A program made the translations under genes and the position numbers. Below, one piece after another: positions 1 through 6,463 of a stretch of DNA of 11,432 nucleotides. The notes beneath the pieces were generated by a model. That model made no database searches and had not been told where the DNA came from. It saw nothing but the letters and a program-made list of their open reading frames with translations. The DNA is taken from assembly GCA_002420115.1 (NCBI GenBank), contig DIHK01000004.1, forward strand, positions 1 through 11,432, given 5' to 3'. This DNA comes from Nitrospira sp. UBA5698. Its GTDB lineage: Bacteria > Nitrospirota > Nitrospiria > Nitrospirales > Nitrospiraceae. Each line of letters opens with the position of its first letter. Positions within the stretch are counted from its first letter, which is position 1.

Positions 1-87
1 CGCCTTGCAGCTGCAGTACTAGTTTGGATGTTATAGGGTCGAAGTAGCTTCTTGAGAATAGCGCATCTTCCGCACGGGGAGGTAGTC

Positions 88-138
88 ATGTACGGGCTAT
101 CGAGCGGAGACGGTATGGTGGCAGCGTCAGAGAGATAA
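88..138 (+). CDS. Possible 16-codon leader-type ORF
   Basis: ATG at 88 is preceded by GGGGAGG at 76-82 with a 5-base spacer, one of the best Shine-Dalgarno matches in the window, and the frame closes at TAA 136-138. The peptide would be MYGLSSGDGMVAASER. It has no run of a single amino acid of the kind expected of a classical amino-acid attenuator. Three dyads follow within 100 bases, giving a leader-like layout, but no gene starts until about 610, so what it would control is unclear. It could equally be chance. Confidence 0.2.
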   Translation: MYGLSSGDGMVAASER

Positions 139-206
139 CAAGAGGTAATAGCGGGCATCTACACCCGCGGGTATTGAAGCAAGAGCTTGCTGTCTCTCAA
201 TTTTAC

Positions 207-238
207 GCGAGGTTCCCCTGCTTTCCTGGGGGCCTCGC
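207..238 (+). terminator. Strong hairpin, possible terminator
   Basis: GCGAGG (207-212) pairs with CCTCGC (233-238), and inside it CCCC (215-218) pairs with GGGG (228-231), leaving a 9-base loop and a small internal bulge. The bases after it are a pyrimidine tract (CTCCTCTCCTCCT) rather than a T run, so it is not a textbook rho-independent terminator in either direction. It may end a transcript coming from the left edge or be part of a structured leader. Confidence 0.35.
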
Positions 239-609
239 CTCCTCTCCTCCTAAAAACCAACCAGATTTCAGAACCCGTTATTCACTGGGTTGGAATCCCT
301 TTCCTCAACCGTCCGGTAAATTCATGAAATCTCATCAGTAATGGCGGTCTCTGTATTCAGGGTATTCCCGATGGGCCTAGTCCATTTCTTCCAATATGCT
401 GGAAGTTATAGGAAAAATGGTGATGGGCTGTGAACGATGTAATGGACTGATAAAGCCGGAAACGTAGCGGGCTCAGTCAGTATAGAGAGCCGCATATGGT
501 GTTGAGCGATGCAACAGTTCCCACAGCTTTCGCAGTGTAGGTGAAGACAAGACATACTGCAGAGCTAGGCATGCCTGGAACGTCACGTCTGAGAGGGAAG
601 TGAGGCAAT

Positions 610-945
610 ATGAACGTGAAGGGATTCATCATTGAAGATGACGAAGGAAGAGAATTCGTGGTCGTGTGTGAGCGTCCCTATAGGCAGTTGGGTGGAGCCT
701 TCTTGCTTCGAGGCTGGCAGCGACGGCGACTGGTTCCCTTGCATTATTCGGAACGGGAACTTCGCAGAATCGTTGGGAAAGTGTTGGTCTCGCTCGACGA
801 TCTCCTTAAAAGTCTTCCGAGACTTTCGAGCAGAACTGAGACGCATCTTTCCCTTGGGGAAGGTGCGACGACATCACGGTTGAGAAAGCCGATGGTCTTG
901 AGGAAGGTGGATCGGGACGAGAATTGTATCGGGAAAATGAAGTGA
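610..945 (+). CDS. Hypothetical protein, 111 aa
   Basis: The product is not recognised. The ATG is preceded by GAGGGAAGTGAGG, giving a plausible GAGG ribosome binding site 4 bases upstream. The protein is basic, with an acidic start (residues 8-14), a central arginine-rich stretch (GWQRRRLVPLHYSERELRRI) and a likely amphipathic helix around residues 47-67. No signal peptide, membrane segment or cysteine cluster is visible. The C-terminal third is low in hydrophobic residues and may be disordered. An overlapping frame at 632-883 is open too, which weakens the call. The gene stands alone, with non-coding DNA on both sides. Confidence 0.4.
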   Translation: MNVKGFIIEDDEGREFVVVCERPYRQLGGAFLLRGWQRRRLVPLHYSERELRRIVGKVLVSLDDLLKSLPRLSSRTETHLSLGEGATTSRLRKPMVLRKVDRDENCIGKMK

Positions 946-1270
946 TCTGTTTCGACCTCAGTTTTTCAGGGGTGGTTCTACGCGTCTCGTGATATGAATT
1001 TGAGTCGACGATAATGATACTCTATTGCGTAAAAACCAGTTTACTGCTGCTGATCAGTTCGGGAGACCACGCGGGATCGTGATTGTGTCGATTCTGCGGC
1101 TCGCCTCTTCTCTCTTTATCTTTCTCGTAGAAATAGGTTGCTTGGTGGTCGTATGTCTCATCGGAGGCCTGACTCGGCGTAGGACAATTCCTCGACCTCG
1201 TTGAGAAATGTGCTCGCAGCACTTGATTCTCTTGCAGTATGATACAGCTTCTTTGCCTAAGGGGTGCCGG
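946..1270. other. Intergenic stretch with a possible tiny membrane ORF
   Basis: No convincing gene is visible. One short frame stands out: GTG at 1079 to TGA at 1204 would encode a 41-residue peptide with a hydrophobic core (LFIFLVEIGCLVVVCLIGG) and an arginine-rich tail (TRRRTIPRPR), the shape of a single-span membrane peptide. Its ribosome binding site is poor (CGGGA), so I treat it as doubtful. A small hairpin GTGCT-CGC-AGCAC lies near 1209-1221. Confidence 0.25.
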
Positions 1271-1663
1271 GTGTTGAAACAGCGCATCGAAGCCGTCACG
1301 AAAGCCAATCAGAGATTCTACGAGGCGTTTGAAAGTCTCGACATCGTCAAGATGGACGAGGTGTGGACGCATCAAGAGTATGTTACTTGTATTCACCCAG
1401 GCTGGACGATTCGTTCGGGATGGCCTGCCGTTCGCGACTCGTGGGTACTGATCTTTAACAACACGTTCTCGATGAAGTTCGAGCTGAACGATATCATGGT
1501 TCAGGTGGCAGGCGACATGGCCTGGGTCATCTGTGTAGAAAATCTTGTGACCCAGCAAGCAGAGGAGCCACAACAGGCCAAAATTCTTGCCACCAACCTG
1601 TACGAACTTATCGGTGATGAGTGGTTGATGATCCACCACCATGGGTCGCCGGTGATGGGCTAG
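1271..1663 (+). CDS. SnoaL/NTF2-fold family protein (SnoaL_3-like)
   Basis: This is a 130-aa protein of the nuclear transport factor 2 superfamily, a cone-shaped fold used by small enzymes and binding proteins; the ligand or reaction cannot be told from sequence. Visible family marks are the N-terminal helix with NQRFYEAFESLD (residues 13-24), W32, the IHPGW block (41-45), GW at 50-51, DMAWV (82-86), and the C-terminal strand ending in WLMIHHHGSP (118-127), typical of SnoaL_3-like proteins. I prefer the GTG at 1271 because AAGGGG lies 6 bases upstream and the family begins near this point. An ATG at 1208 in the same frame adds 21 residues with no family match and no ribosome binding site. The protein is complete, but its TAG stop lies inside the left arm of the inverted repeat that follows. 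It appears cytoplasmic, with no signal peptide. Confidence 0.85.
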   Translation: MLKQRIEAVTKANQRFYEAFESLDIVKMDEVWTHQEYVTCIHPGWTIRSGWPAVRDSWVLIFNNTFSMKFELNDIMVQVAGDMAWVICVENLVTQQAEEPQQAKILATNLYELIGDEWLMIHHHGSPVMG

Positions 1664-1777
1664 CGCGTGGGATGTCTCCGTGCTCGCGCAGCCCGCACAC
1701 AAGTCGGATTAGATTTTCACTGGAGGATGGCGTGCTCGCTGCATGCGCGCAGGTGGAGGCATCCCACGCACTAGCCC
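1657..1777. repeat. 121-bp imperfect inverted repeat, MITE-like
   Basis: The left end (1657-1674, GGGCTAGCGCGTGGGATG) and the reverse complement of the right end (1760-1777) agree at 17 of 18 positions. Pairing continues inward: CTCC against GGAG, then after a short mismatch CGCGCA against TGCGCG, so arms of about 34 bases could fold into one long hairpin with G-U pairs and a loop of about 53 bases. A direct repeat CGTGCTCGC occurs at 1679 and 1732. No clear target-site duplication is seen and no transposase is encoded, so this would be a non-autonomous element or a transcribed hairpin. The left arm supplies the stop codon of the preceding gene. A multi-copy nature is inferred, not shown. Confidence 0.6.
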
Positions 1778-2079
1778 TGGGTTAGGAAAATGAGGGAGCG
1801 ATGGGCGGTGTTTGCTCAATGCGTGGCCATTGGGAAAGTGGACATCTCAATGTCCACGGAGTGGGTGGGATTGGTGGCTCTCGTTGTATACGTGTGGTGA
1901 GGAGTCTACCAGGCCACCCGCTTCAGGTTCGGCTAAGAAAGAGAGACGCAATGCCGTGGTTCGGTTGACGAGACAGCTTGTGTGGAATGCGCAATAGCCA
2001 TGACCGATATTGCTGCGCAGAAGAGTAACGAAGTGTCTTGGGGTAGGAGGATGTACTCTACTCTATGGGAAGATGGCTG
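1778..2079. other. Intergenic stretch with a perfect 8-bp hairpin
   Basis: No convincing gene is visible. A perfect hairpin GTGGACAT-CTCA-ATGTCCAC lies at 1838-1857, with no T run on either side. A 36-codon frame starts at the ATG at 1790 (AGGA 3 bases upstream) and runs through this hairpin, ending in a hydrophobic tail (WVGLVALVVYVW). The spacing is too short for a good start, so I do not annotate it as a gene. Confidence 0.35.
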
Positions 2080-2316
2080 CTATAGCTTGGGCGCGGGAGT
2101 CGGGACTTCGTCAATTCGTAGGGTTTTCATCCATTCGGCGGCGATGGTATCCCGTTCCACCATCGACATACCGGCATAGGTCGAGAACATCTGTGGCCCA
2201 CGACGCCGTCGCCATGTCAGAAAACTGAGGAAATGGTCTTTGCAGACGGATTGCGTGCCGGCCGGCGCATAGGGATTGGCAAGGCAGTTTGTCACGCAAC
2301 AATGAGTATCGTGCAT
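2080..2316 (-). CDS. Small zinc-motif hypothetical protein, 78 aa
   Basis: The product is not named, but several signs suggest a real gene. The ATG is preceded by GAAGAGG with a 5-base spacer. The N-terminus carries a metal-site-like arrangement: C7-x3-C11, then YAPAG (16-20), then C25-x2-H28, followed by FLSFLTWRRRRG (29-40). The C-terminal half (MSMVERDTIAAEWMKTLR, 50-67) looks like an amphipathic helix, and the tail is proline-rich. A CxxxC...CxxH pattern followed by a basic stretch suggests a small zinc-binding protein that might touch nucleic acid or another protein; this is inference. It is divergent from phoD, with about 110 bp between their starts, so the two promoters would share that gap. 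Confidence 0.55.
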   Translation of the reverse strand: MHDTHCCVTNCLANPYAPAGTQSVCKDHFLSFLTWRRRRGPQMFSTYAGMSMVERDTIAAEWMKTLRIDEVPTPAPKL

Positions 2317-2425
2317 CTAAGCCTCTTCAAGTTTGGTCAGTATGCCGGGCGGTCCTGCCGAATTTCAAGCCCAGTACCGGGTTTGCGGCAAGATCTTCTG
2401 AAATGCTTAACAGGGGGAATTTCTG

Positions 2426-3904
2426 ATGCGTAGCTTGTTTCTGGTCGTCGGCCTCTTTGCGATCTGCTCTGTTTTGGGCGGCTGTCCTGCATGGTCTAGT
2501 CAGAGGATCAATTACCAAGATGTGTCAGAAGGGAATCCCACTCTAGTCTCTGGACTCCTACCCCAGGGCGTTGCCATCGGCGATGTGACTTCGCAAAGAG
2601 CTCTGCTATGGGTACGTACCGATGGGGCTGCTGTGGTGCGAGTGGAGTGGGCGCCGCTATCGCTGTGGGAGCAAGCTTCGAAAATGGCTACGGTTGTGGC
2701 CCCGGTGTCGAGGACTGCATTTCTCAAGACGGATGCAGAGACGGACTATACGCTGACCATCCCGCTTGAAGGTCTGACTCCTTCGACTCGCTATCGGTAT
2801 CATGTCGTGGTTGGTCCTACAGAATCATCACAATCGCAGCCTCCTGGGAAGCCTGCAGCGACGGGAGAATTTGTGACATTGCCAGACGAGCACACCTCTG
2901 CGGCTGTGGCGTTTGCTTGGAGTGGAGATCTTGGAAGCAAGGGACGATGTCGCCGAGGAGTGGATGGTTATCCGATCTTTGACGCGATCCATCGATACCA
3001 TCCTGCCTTCTTTTTGTTCCTTGGCGATACCATTTATGGCGATCATGTGTGCCCCTCGCCTCCGAACGAACCTGGTGCGGACTTCAAGGCGACGACATTG
3101 GATGCCTATCGATTGCGCCATCGCTACCAACGGGGCGCTGACGCATTGCGGCGGTTCCTGGTGGAGACGCCGGTCTATGTGGTATGGGACGATCACGAGG
3201 TTCGAAATAATTTTGCCGGTCCATACGACGAGCAGATGCCTGCCGGCCGGCAGGCATTGCGTGAATATTGGCCGATTGCGTCTCCCCGTGAAGACCCGCA
3301 TCGTCTCTATCGGACTGTTCGGTACGGTGCCGATCTTGAACTGTTTCTCTTGGATGTCCGGCAGTATCGGAGTCGCAACGTGGATCCGGATGGTGCGTCC
3401 AAGACCATGCTCGGTGCCGCGCAATTGTCCTGGTTGCTCGACGGACTTCAAGCTTCAACCGCGACATGGAAAGTCATCGCGACCCCGGTTCCCCTCTCGA
3501 TTCCGAAGGGCGGTGATAGTTCGGTTCCAGGCAACGATGGATGGGCCGGTGGGCCGGATGGGACCGGATTTGAGCGAGAGCGACAGGTGATTGTCGACAC
3601 CATCCTCAGTCGCAAGATTAAGAACGTGGTTTTTCTCTCGGGAGACGTGCATTGGGTGCAAGCCAACGCCTATGATCCCAACCAAGACGGGGCCGTCGAT
3701 TTTCACGAATACATTGCAGGTCCCCTCTCCGCACCGCCGGGGAGATTCGCTCCCACTCAAATGGTGCTTCACCCCACAGAATTGTTCTATGAGACCGGGT
3801 ACCATAACGTTGGTCTTGCGAGGGCCACGAAGTATGATTTTCATGTGAGTGTGGTGGATGAGACGGGTAAGGAACGAGTGTCTCATCGGATTGCGGCTCA
3901 GTAG
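2426..3904 (+). CDS. phoD: PhoD-family alkaline phosphatase/phosphodiesterase, lipoprotein
   Basis: This is a 492-aa enzyme of the PhoD family, metal-dependent phosphomonoesterases/phosphodiesterases that release phosphate outside the cytoplasm. Residues 1-20 form a lipoprotein signal (hydrophobic run, then LGGC with the lipidated C20), so it is probably membrane-anchored on the periplasmic side. Residues about 43-152 form the Fn3-like PhoD N-terminal domain (SGLLPQGVAIGD...ALLWVRTD). The catalytic domain shows SGDLG (166-170), FLGDTIYGD (198-206), WDDHEVRNNF (254-263) and the metal-binding SGDVHW (405-410). Residues 417-428 read as an EF-hand-type loop just before the conserved EYIAGPLSAPP. 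The length is normal for the family. AGGGGGA stands 8 bases before the ATG. The natural substrate is not known, and no PHO box was recognised upstream. The gene stands alone, with 112 bp to the next one. Confidence 0.93.
   Translation: MRSLFLVVGLFAICSVLGGCPAWSSQRINYQDVSEGNPTLVSGLLPQGVAIGDVTSQRALLWVRTDGAAVVRVEWAPLSLWEQASKMATVVAPVSRTAFLKTDAETDYTLTIPLEGLTPSTRYRYHVVVGPTESSQSQPPGKPAATGEFVTLPDEHTSAAVAFAWSGDLGSKGRCRRGVDGYPIFDAIHRYHPAFFLFLGDTIYGDHVCPSPPNEPGADFKATTLDAYRLRHRYQRGADALRRFLVETPVYVVWDDHEVRNNFAGPYDEQMPAGRQALREYWPIASPREDPHRLYRTVRYGADLELFLLDVRQYRSRNVDPDGASKTMLGAAQLSWLLDGLQASTATWKVIATPVPLSIPKGGDSSVPGNDGWAGGPDGTGFERERQVIVDTILSRKIKNVVFLSGDVHWVQANAYDPNQDGAVDFHEYIAGPLSAPPGRFAPTQMVLHPTELFYETGYHNVGLARATKYDFHVSVVDETGKERVSHRIAAQ
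3236..3257. repeat. Perfect 22-bp palindrome inside phoD
   Basis: The half-site ATGCCTGCCGG is followed at once by its exact reverse complement, with no spacer. It covers codons 271-278 (MPAGRQA...), which fit the family alignment as remembered, so it does not disturb the protein. The core GCCGGCCGGC also occurs at 2257-2266 inside the small zinc-motif gene. It may be chance in GC-rich DNA or a DNA-binding or methylation target. Confidence 0.85.
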
Positions 3905-4016
3905 AAATAAGGTGAGGTCCAGTCGCTGCCCCTTGCAATCCAGGCTTGGTGGCGGGTACGGTACGGACTTCAGGGGTCGTGGGGATGTTTTCTTCAACGA
4001 GATAGAAAGGAATACC

Positions 4017-4499
4017 ATGTCAGCATTGATATCCGCCGATGAGATTTTTTCGAGAGCGGAAGCGGCGGCCGTGGCAGCGACAGGGCCGGATGAGAAGGCC
4101 TTACAGATCGATTATGCAGAGTTAAAAGAAAAATTTCGTCACATGTTGGGGGATCGTAAGATCGCGCTTTGCCACGTCAATAAATTTCTTCCTGAAGGAT
4201 ATGAAGACCAAGGGCGGTTCAATCTGGTACTGCTGACCGCAGGCCATGTGGTGTTTGACGTCGTGATCGGAGACTCCTACTTTCGATACGATGTAGTGTC
4301 GGTCGGTCAATTAGATAAGGTTCAGTTGATCGACGCAATGTGGGATAACCGGGAAAAACGCCGAGAAGAACCGTTCTTAAGCCTTCGCCTGATGCATGGT
4401 GAGGAGGCGCATTTGTTATTGGCGTTGGACGATGAGGAACGGGCCAGCCTGCTGAAATTTGCCGCCGCCGTTGCGATGGCGAGAAATCCGGAGCGGTAA
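4017..4499 (+). CDS. Conserved-looking hypothetical protein, 160 aa
   Basis: The product is not recognised. The start is the ATG at 4017 with AAAGG 6 bases upstream; the open frame reaches back to 3849, but that extension is basic and has no coding look. An acidic helical N-terminus (EIFSRAEAAAVAATGPDEK, 8-26; DYAELKEKFRHML, 32-44) is followed by alternating beta-strand segments (FNLVLLTAGHVVFDVVIG, SYFRYDVVSVGQLDKVQLIDA, FLSLRLMHGEEAHLLLAL) and a closing helix (ERASLLKFAAAVAMA, 142-156). This strand-then-helix order resembles a bacterial PH-like domain, but I hold that lightly. There is no signal peptide or membrane span, so it is probably cytoplasmic. It lies 112 bp after phoD in the same direction and is followed by a strong hairpin. 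Confidence 0.8.
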   Translation: MSALISADEIFSRAEAAAVAATGPDEKALQIDYAELKEKFRHMLGDRKIALCHVNKFLPEGYEDQGRFNLVLLTAGHVVFDVVIGDSYFRYDVVSVGQLDKVQLIDAMWDNREKRREEPFLSLRLMHGEEAHLLLALDDEERASLLKFAAAVAMARNPER

Positions 4500-4513
4500 T
4501 CTATTCATCCAGT

Positions 4514-4555
4514 TGTGGCGTGAGGGTGCGATCAGAGGCGCGCCTCCACGCCACA
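4514..4555 (+). terminator. Long hairpin behind the 160-aa gene
   Basis: TGTGGCGTG (4514-4522) pairs perfectly with CACGCCACA (4547-4555). The stem continues inward with AGG (4523-4525) against CCT (4543-4545) past a bulged C, and GCG (4528-4530) against CGC (4539-4541), leaving a loop of about 8 bases. It starts 14 bases after the stop codon at 4497-4499. No T run follows directly; the nearest is TTTTT about 20 bases on. It probably acts as a terminator or mRNA-stabilising hairpin. Confidence 0.5.
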
Positions 4556-4696
4556 GCGTTCCGTACCATTCAGTCAGCTTTTTCCATACCGGTTCAGTGC
4601 ATCATTCACACATCTGGAATATGATCTCGGGAAGCTCTGAACTAGGAACCTCCTCTCGCTCCCCACTCGCTTTTTCTGGAATCTCTACGTAGCTAG

Positions 4697-5329
4697 TGTG
4701 CAGGAAAGATTACATTGGTGAAGCTCTTGTGCCGTTTGTACAATCCGTCGGGAGGACGTATTACGATCGATGGGACGGATCTTCGTGACTACCCGATTGC
4801 TGATGTGCGAGGTGCAGTCAGTGGAATATTCCAAGACTTCATGAAGTTTCAGTTGTCTGCCAAAGACAATATCACATTGGGTGTGAGGGCTTCCGGTGTT
4901 GACCCATTCACCATTGTTCAGGCAGCGAAACAGGCAGGAATCCACGAGGTCATTGACCGATTACCGAACGCGTATGATTCATTGCTTGGGAAACTCTTCG
5001 ATGGTGGACATGAACTAAGCATCGGTGAATGGCAGAAAGTCGCTCTTGCCCGGTCGATCTTACGGGATTCACAAATTCTTATTCTCGATGAGCCCACCAG
5101 CGCGATGGATGCCAAGGCAGAAGCAGAACTGTTCGAACGGTTTCATGAACTTGCTCAGGGACGGACGGCAATCTTAATCAGCCATCGGTTGTCCACGGTC
5201 AAGATGGCGGACCGAATCTTCGTCGTGGATCAGGGACAAATTGTGGAACAAGGGACACACGACGACTTGATGGCACAGGAAGGCCTCTACAATAACCTCT
5301 TTCTGACTCAAGCCCAGCACTACCAGTAA
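4697..5329 (+). pseudogene. 5'-truncated ABC exporter (ATPase remnant)
   Basis: This is the C-terminal part of an ABC transporter nucleotide-binding domain, most like the fused permease-ATPase exporters. Homology begins inside Walker A: bases 4697-4714 read CAGKIT where GAGK[ST]T is expected, right after an in-frame TAG at 4694-4696, so the permease part and the start of the P-loop are missing. Counting from the TTG at 4715 (204 residues), the rest is intact: Q-loop Q40, signature LSIGEWQK (101-108), Walker B ILILDEP (121-127), D-loop SAMD (129-132) and switch H157 in LISHRLS. Without a full P-loop it cannot be a normal ATPase. No transmembrane segment remains and no ribosome binding site fits the TTG. 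The frame has stayed open for over 200 codons, so the truncation is recent or the fragment is retained. The upstream 200 bp hold no recognisable remnant of the missing part. Confidence 0.88.
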
Positions 5330-5364
5330 CAGCGATACTGTACCGTAGATACAATATTTCTCGG

Positions 5365-5386
5365 GGCACTGTTATTTGACAGTGCC
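5365..5386. terminator. Hairpin between convergent genes
   Basis: GGCACTGT (5365-5372) and ACAGTGCC (5379-5386) form a perfect 8-bp stem with a 6-base loop. It covers the TAA stop of the PD40 gene (5372-5374) and lies 36 bases past the end of the ABC remnant, between converging frames. Neither side has a T run, so if it terminates transcription it does so weakly, possibly in both directions. Confidence 0.4.
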
Positions 5387-6430
5387 GGAGTTGTTGGTGA
5401 GCAGGTTCGGAGGTGGCCCGATCGGGTCAAAATTCTTCAGTAACGGAACATCCTCTTTCTTTACCCACATAATGTCGTGATTATACGAATCACGAGGGCC
5501 CGAACCGCCCGTAAAGGTCTTGCCGTCCGGCGTGAAGGTCCAGCACATATCTTCGCCGGCTGTATTGATGGTATCGCCAAGGTTCAGCGGTTCTTGCCAT
5601 TCCCCTTTAGGGTTCTGGTAGGAAATCCACATGTCATGTCCCCCTCGCGAGCCCATGTCCGGACGCGTACTCGTGAGAATAAGACTCTTGCCATCTTTCG
5701 ACAGGCCAGTCCAGTGCATATGGTCACGGTAGGGTGAATTGATACGCGGTCCAAGACTCTCCGGTTTCTGCCAGACCCCATTTTTCTTCTCGACTTTCCA
5801 GACGTCGCTGTCTTGTGTGACGCCCGGCTGCTGATAGTTGAAGTAGATCAGGCTGTCGGAAGCAATGATCGGACAGTGTTCCTCGCCGGTCGGCGTATTG
5901 AGATGGGGGAGTTCCGGGACGTCGTTCCAGTTTCTCGCCGGTTGCCACACGCCGTTGATCTTCTGGGTCACGTAAAGGTCGCCGGTCGAGAGATTGCCCG
6001 GCTCGTACCTGGTGAAATAAATGACATTGCCATCGTCAGACAGGCTTGGTTCCAGTTCCCAGGCAGACGTGTTGATATTCGGCCCCACGGTGGGATCAAT
6101 GCCCGATCCCAAATGAATCGGCTCCTCCCAGGTGCCGTTCACGTTGTGGGCCATCCAGATGTCGAAATTGTAAGGAACGCCTGGTGAGGAGATGCTGCCC
6201 TTACGTCCAGATGCAAAGATGGCGGTCTTTCCGTCGGCACTATAGGTGATCTCGATCTCTGCTTCTGATGAATTGATCGGCTCGCCTATATTTTGCGATA
6301 GAGAGGACATCGATTTCCCATGTCCTCCGTGTGGCATGTCCATGCCTGACATCGCAAGTGTCATAGCAGGCGAGAGCAGGAGGGCGAGTGCTACCAAACA
6401 GAGATGTAAGCGAAGCCGTTGTGTTTCCAT
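5372..6430 (-). CDS. Secreted PD40 beta-propeller protein
   Basis: This is a 352-aa exported protein built of WD40-like (PD40/TolB-type) blades. Residues 1-26 are a Sec signal peptide (METQRLRLHL, then a leucine/alanine core, then TLA) with likely cleavage after A26. The mature end begins with a Met/His-rich segment, MSGMDMPHGGHGKSM (27-41), of the kind that can bind copper or other soft metals. Blades follow with strand motifs YSADGKTAIFAS (63-74), LSDDGNVIYFT (130-140), IASDSLIYFNY (189-199), LSKDGKSLILTS (243-254) and FTPDGKTFTGG (299-309), each followed by D-[IVLM]-W-like turns and G-x-W-x-x-P. I chose the ATG at 6430 because GGGAGG lies just upstream and the signal peptide begins there; an upstream ATG at 6463 lacks a binding site. 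The role is unknown; such propellers usually bind proteins or ligands. It converges with the ABC remnant. Confidence 0.88.
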   Translation of the reverse strand: METQRLRLHLCLVALALLLSPAMTLAMSGMDMPHGGHGKSMSSLSQNIGEPINSSEAEIEITYSADGKTAIFASGRKGSISSPGVPYNFDIWMAHNVNGTWEEPIHLGSGIDPTVGPNINTSAWELEPSLSDDGNVIYFTRYEPGNLSTGDLYVTQKINGVWQPARNWNDVPELPHLNTPTGEEHCPIIASDSLIYFNYQQPGVTQDSDVWKVEKKNGVWQKPESLGPRINSPYRDHMHWTGLSKDGKSLILTSTRPDMGSRGGHDMWISYQNPKGEWQEPLNLGDTINTAGEDMCWTFTPDGKTFTGGSGPRDSYNHDIMWVKKEDVPLLKNFDPIGPPPNLLTNNSGTVK

Positions 6431-6463
6431 ACAACCTCCCTGTTGCAGCGAACAGTTTAGCAT

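Larger units (their letters stand above)
1..609. other. Gene-poor region with several small dyads
   Basis: I see no convincing protein gene here. The first 36 bases read, in frame 1, as a short open stretch ending in TAG at 34-36, which could be the tail of a gene lying to the left, but 11 residues are too few to judge. Several RNA-scale dyads are present: GCGGG/CCCGC at 151-168, a palindrome ACCCGCGGGT at 163-172, AGCAAG/CTTGCT at 178-191, the hairpin at 207-238 (listed separately), AACCC/GGGTT near 273-292 and ACTGA-AGCC/GGCT-TCAGT at 446-481. A 16-codon ORF with a strong ribosome binding site lies at 88-138 (listed separately). No known riboswitch or RNA family was recognised. Confidence 0.5.

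Noticed and set aside
1022..1702. 226-aa minus-strand frame
   Set aside because: It is the antisense shadow of the SnoaL-like gene, with unusual composition and no family match.
1838..1857. Perfect 8-bp hairpin as a terminator
   Set aside because: There is no T run on either side and no gene ending nearby, so I mention it only within the intergenic entry.
2828..3590. Long frames on both strands inside phoD
   Set aside because: They overlap a clear PhoD gene with all catalytic motifs, and are arginine/proline-rich shadows typical of GC-biased codons.
3849..4016. N-terminal extension of the 160-aa gene
   Set aside because: It overlaps the end of phoD and is a basic, low-complexity stretch; the ATG at 4017 has a proper ribosome binding site.
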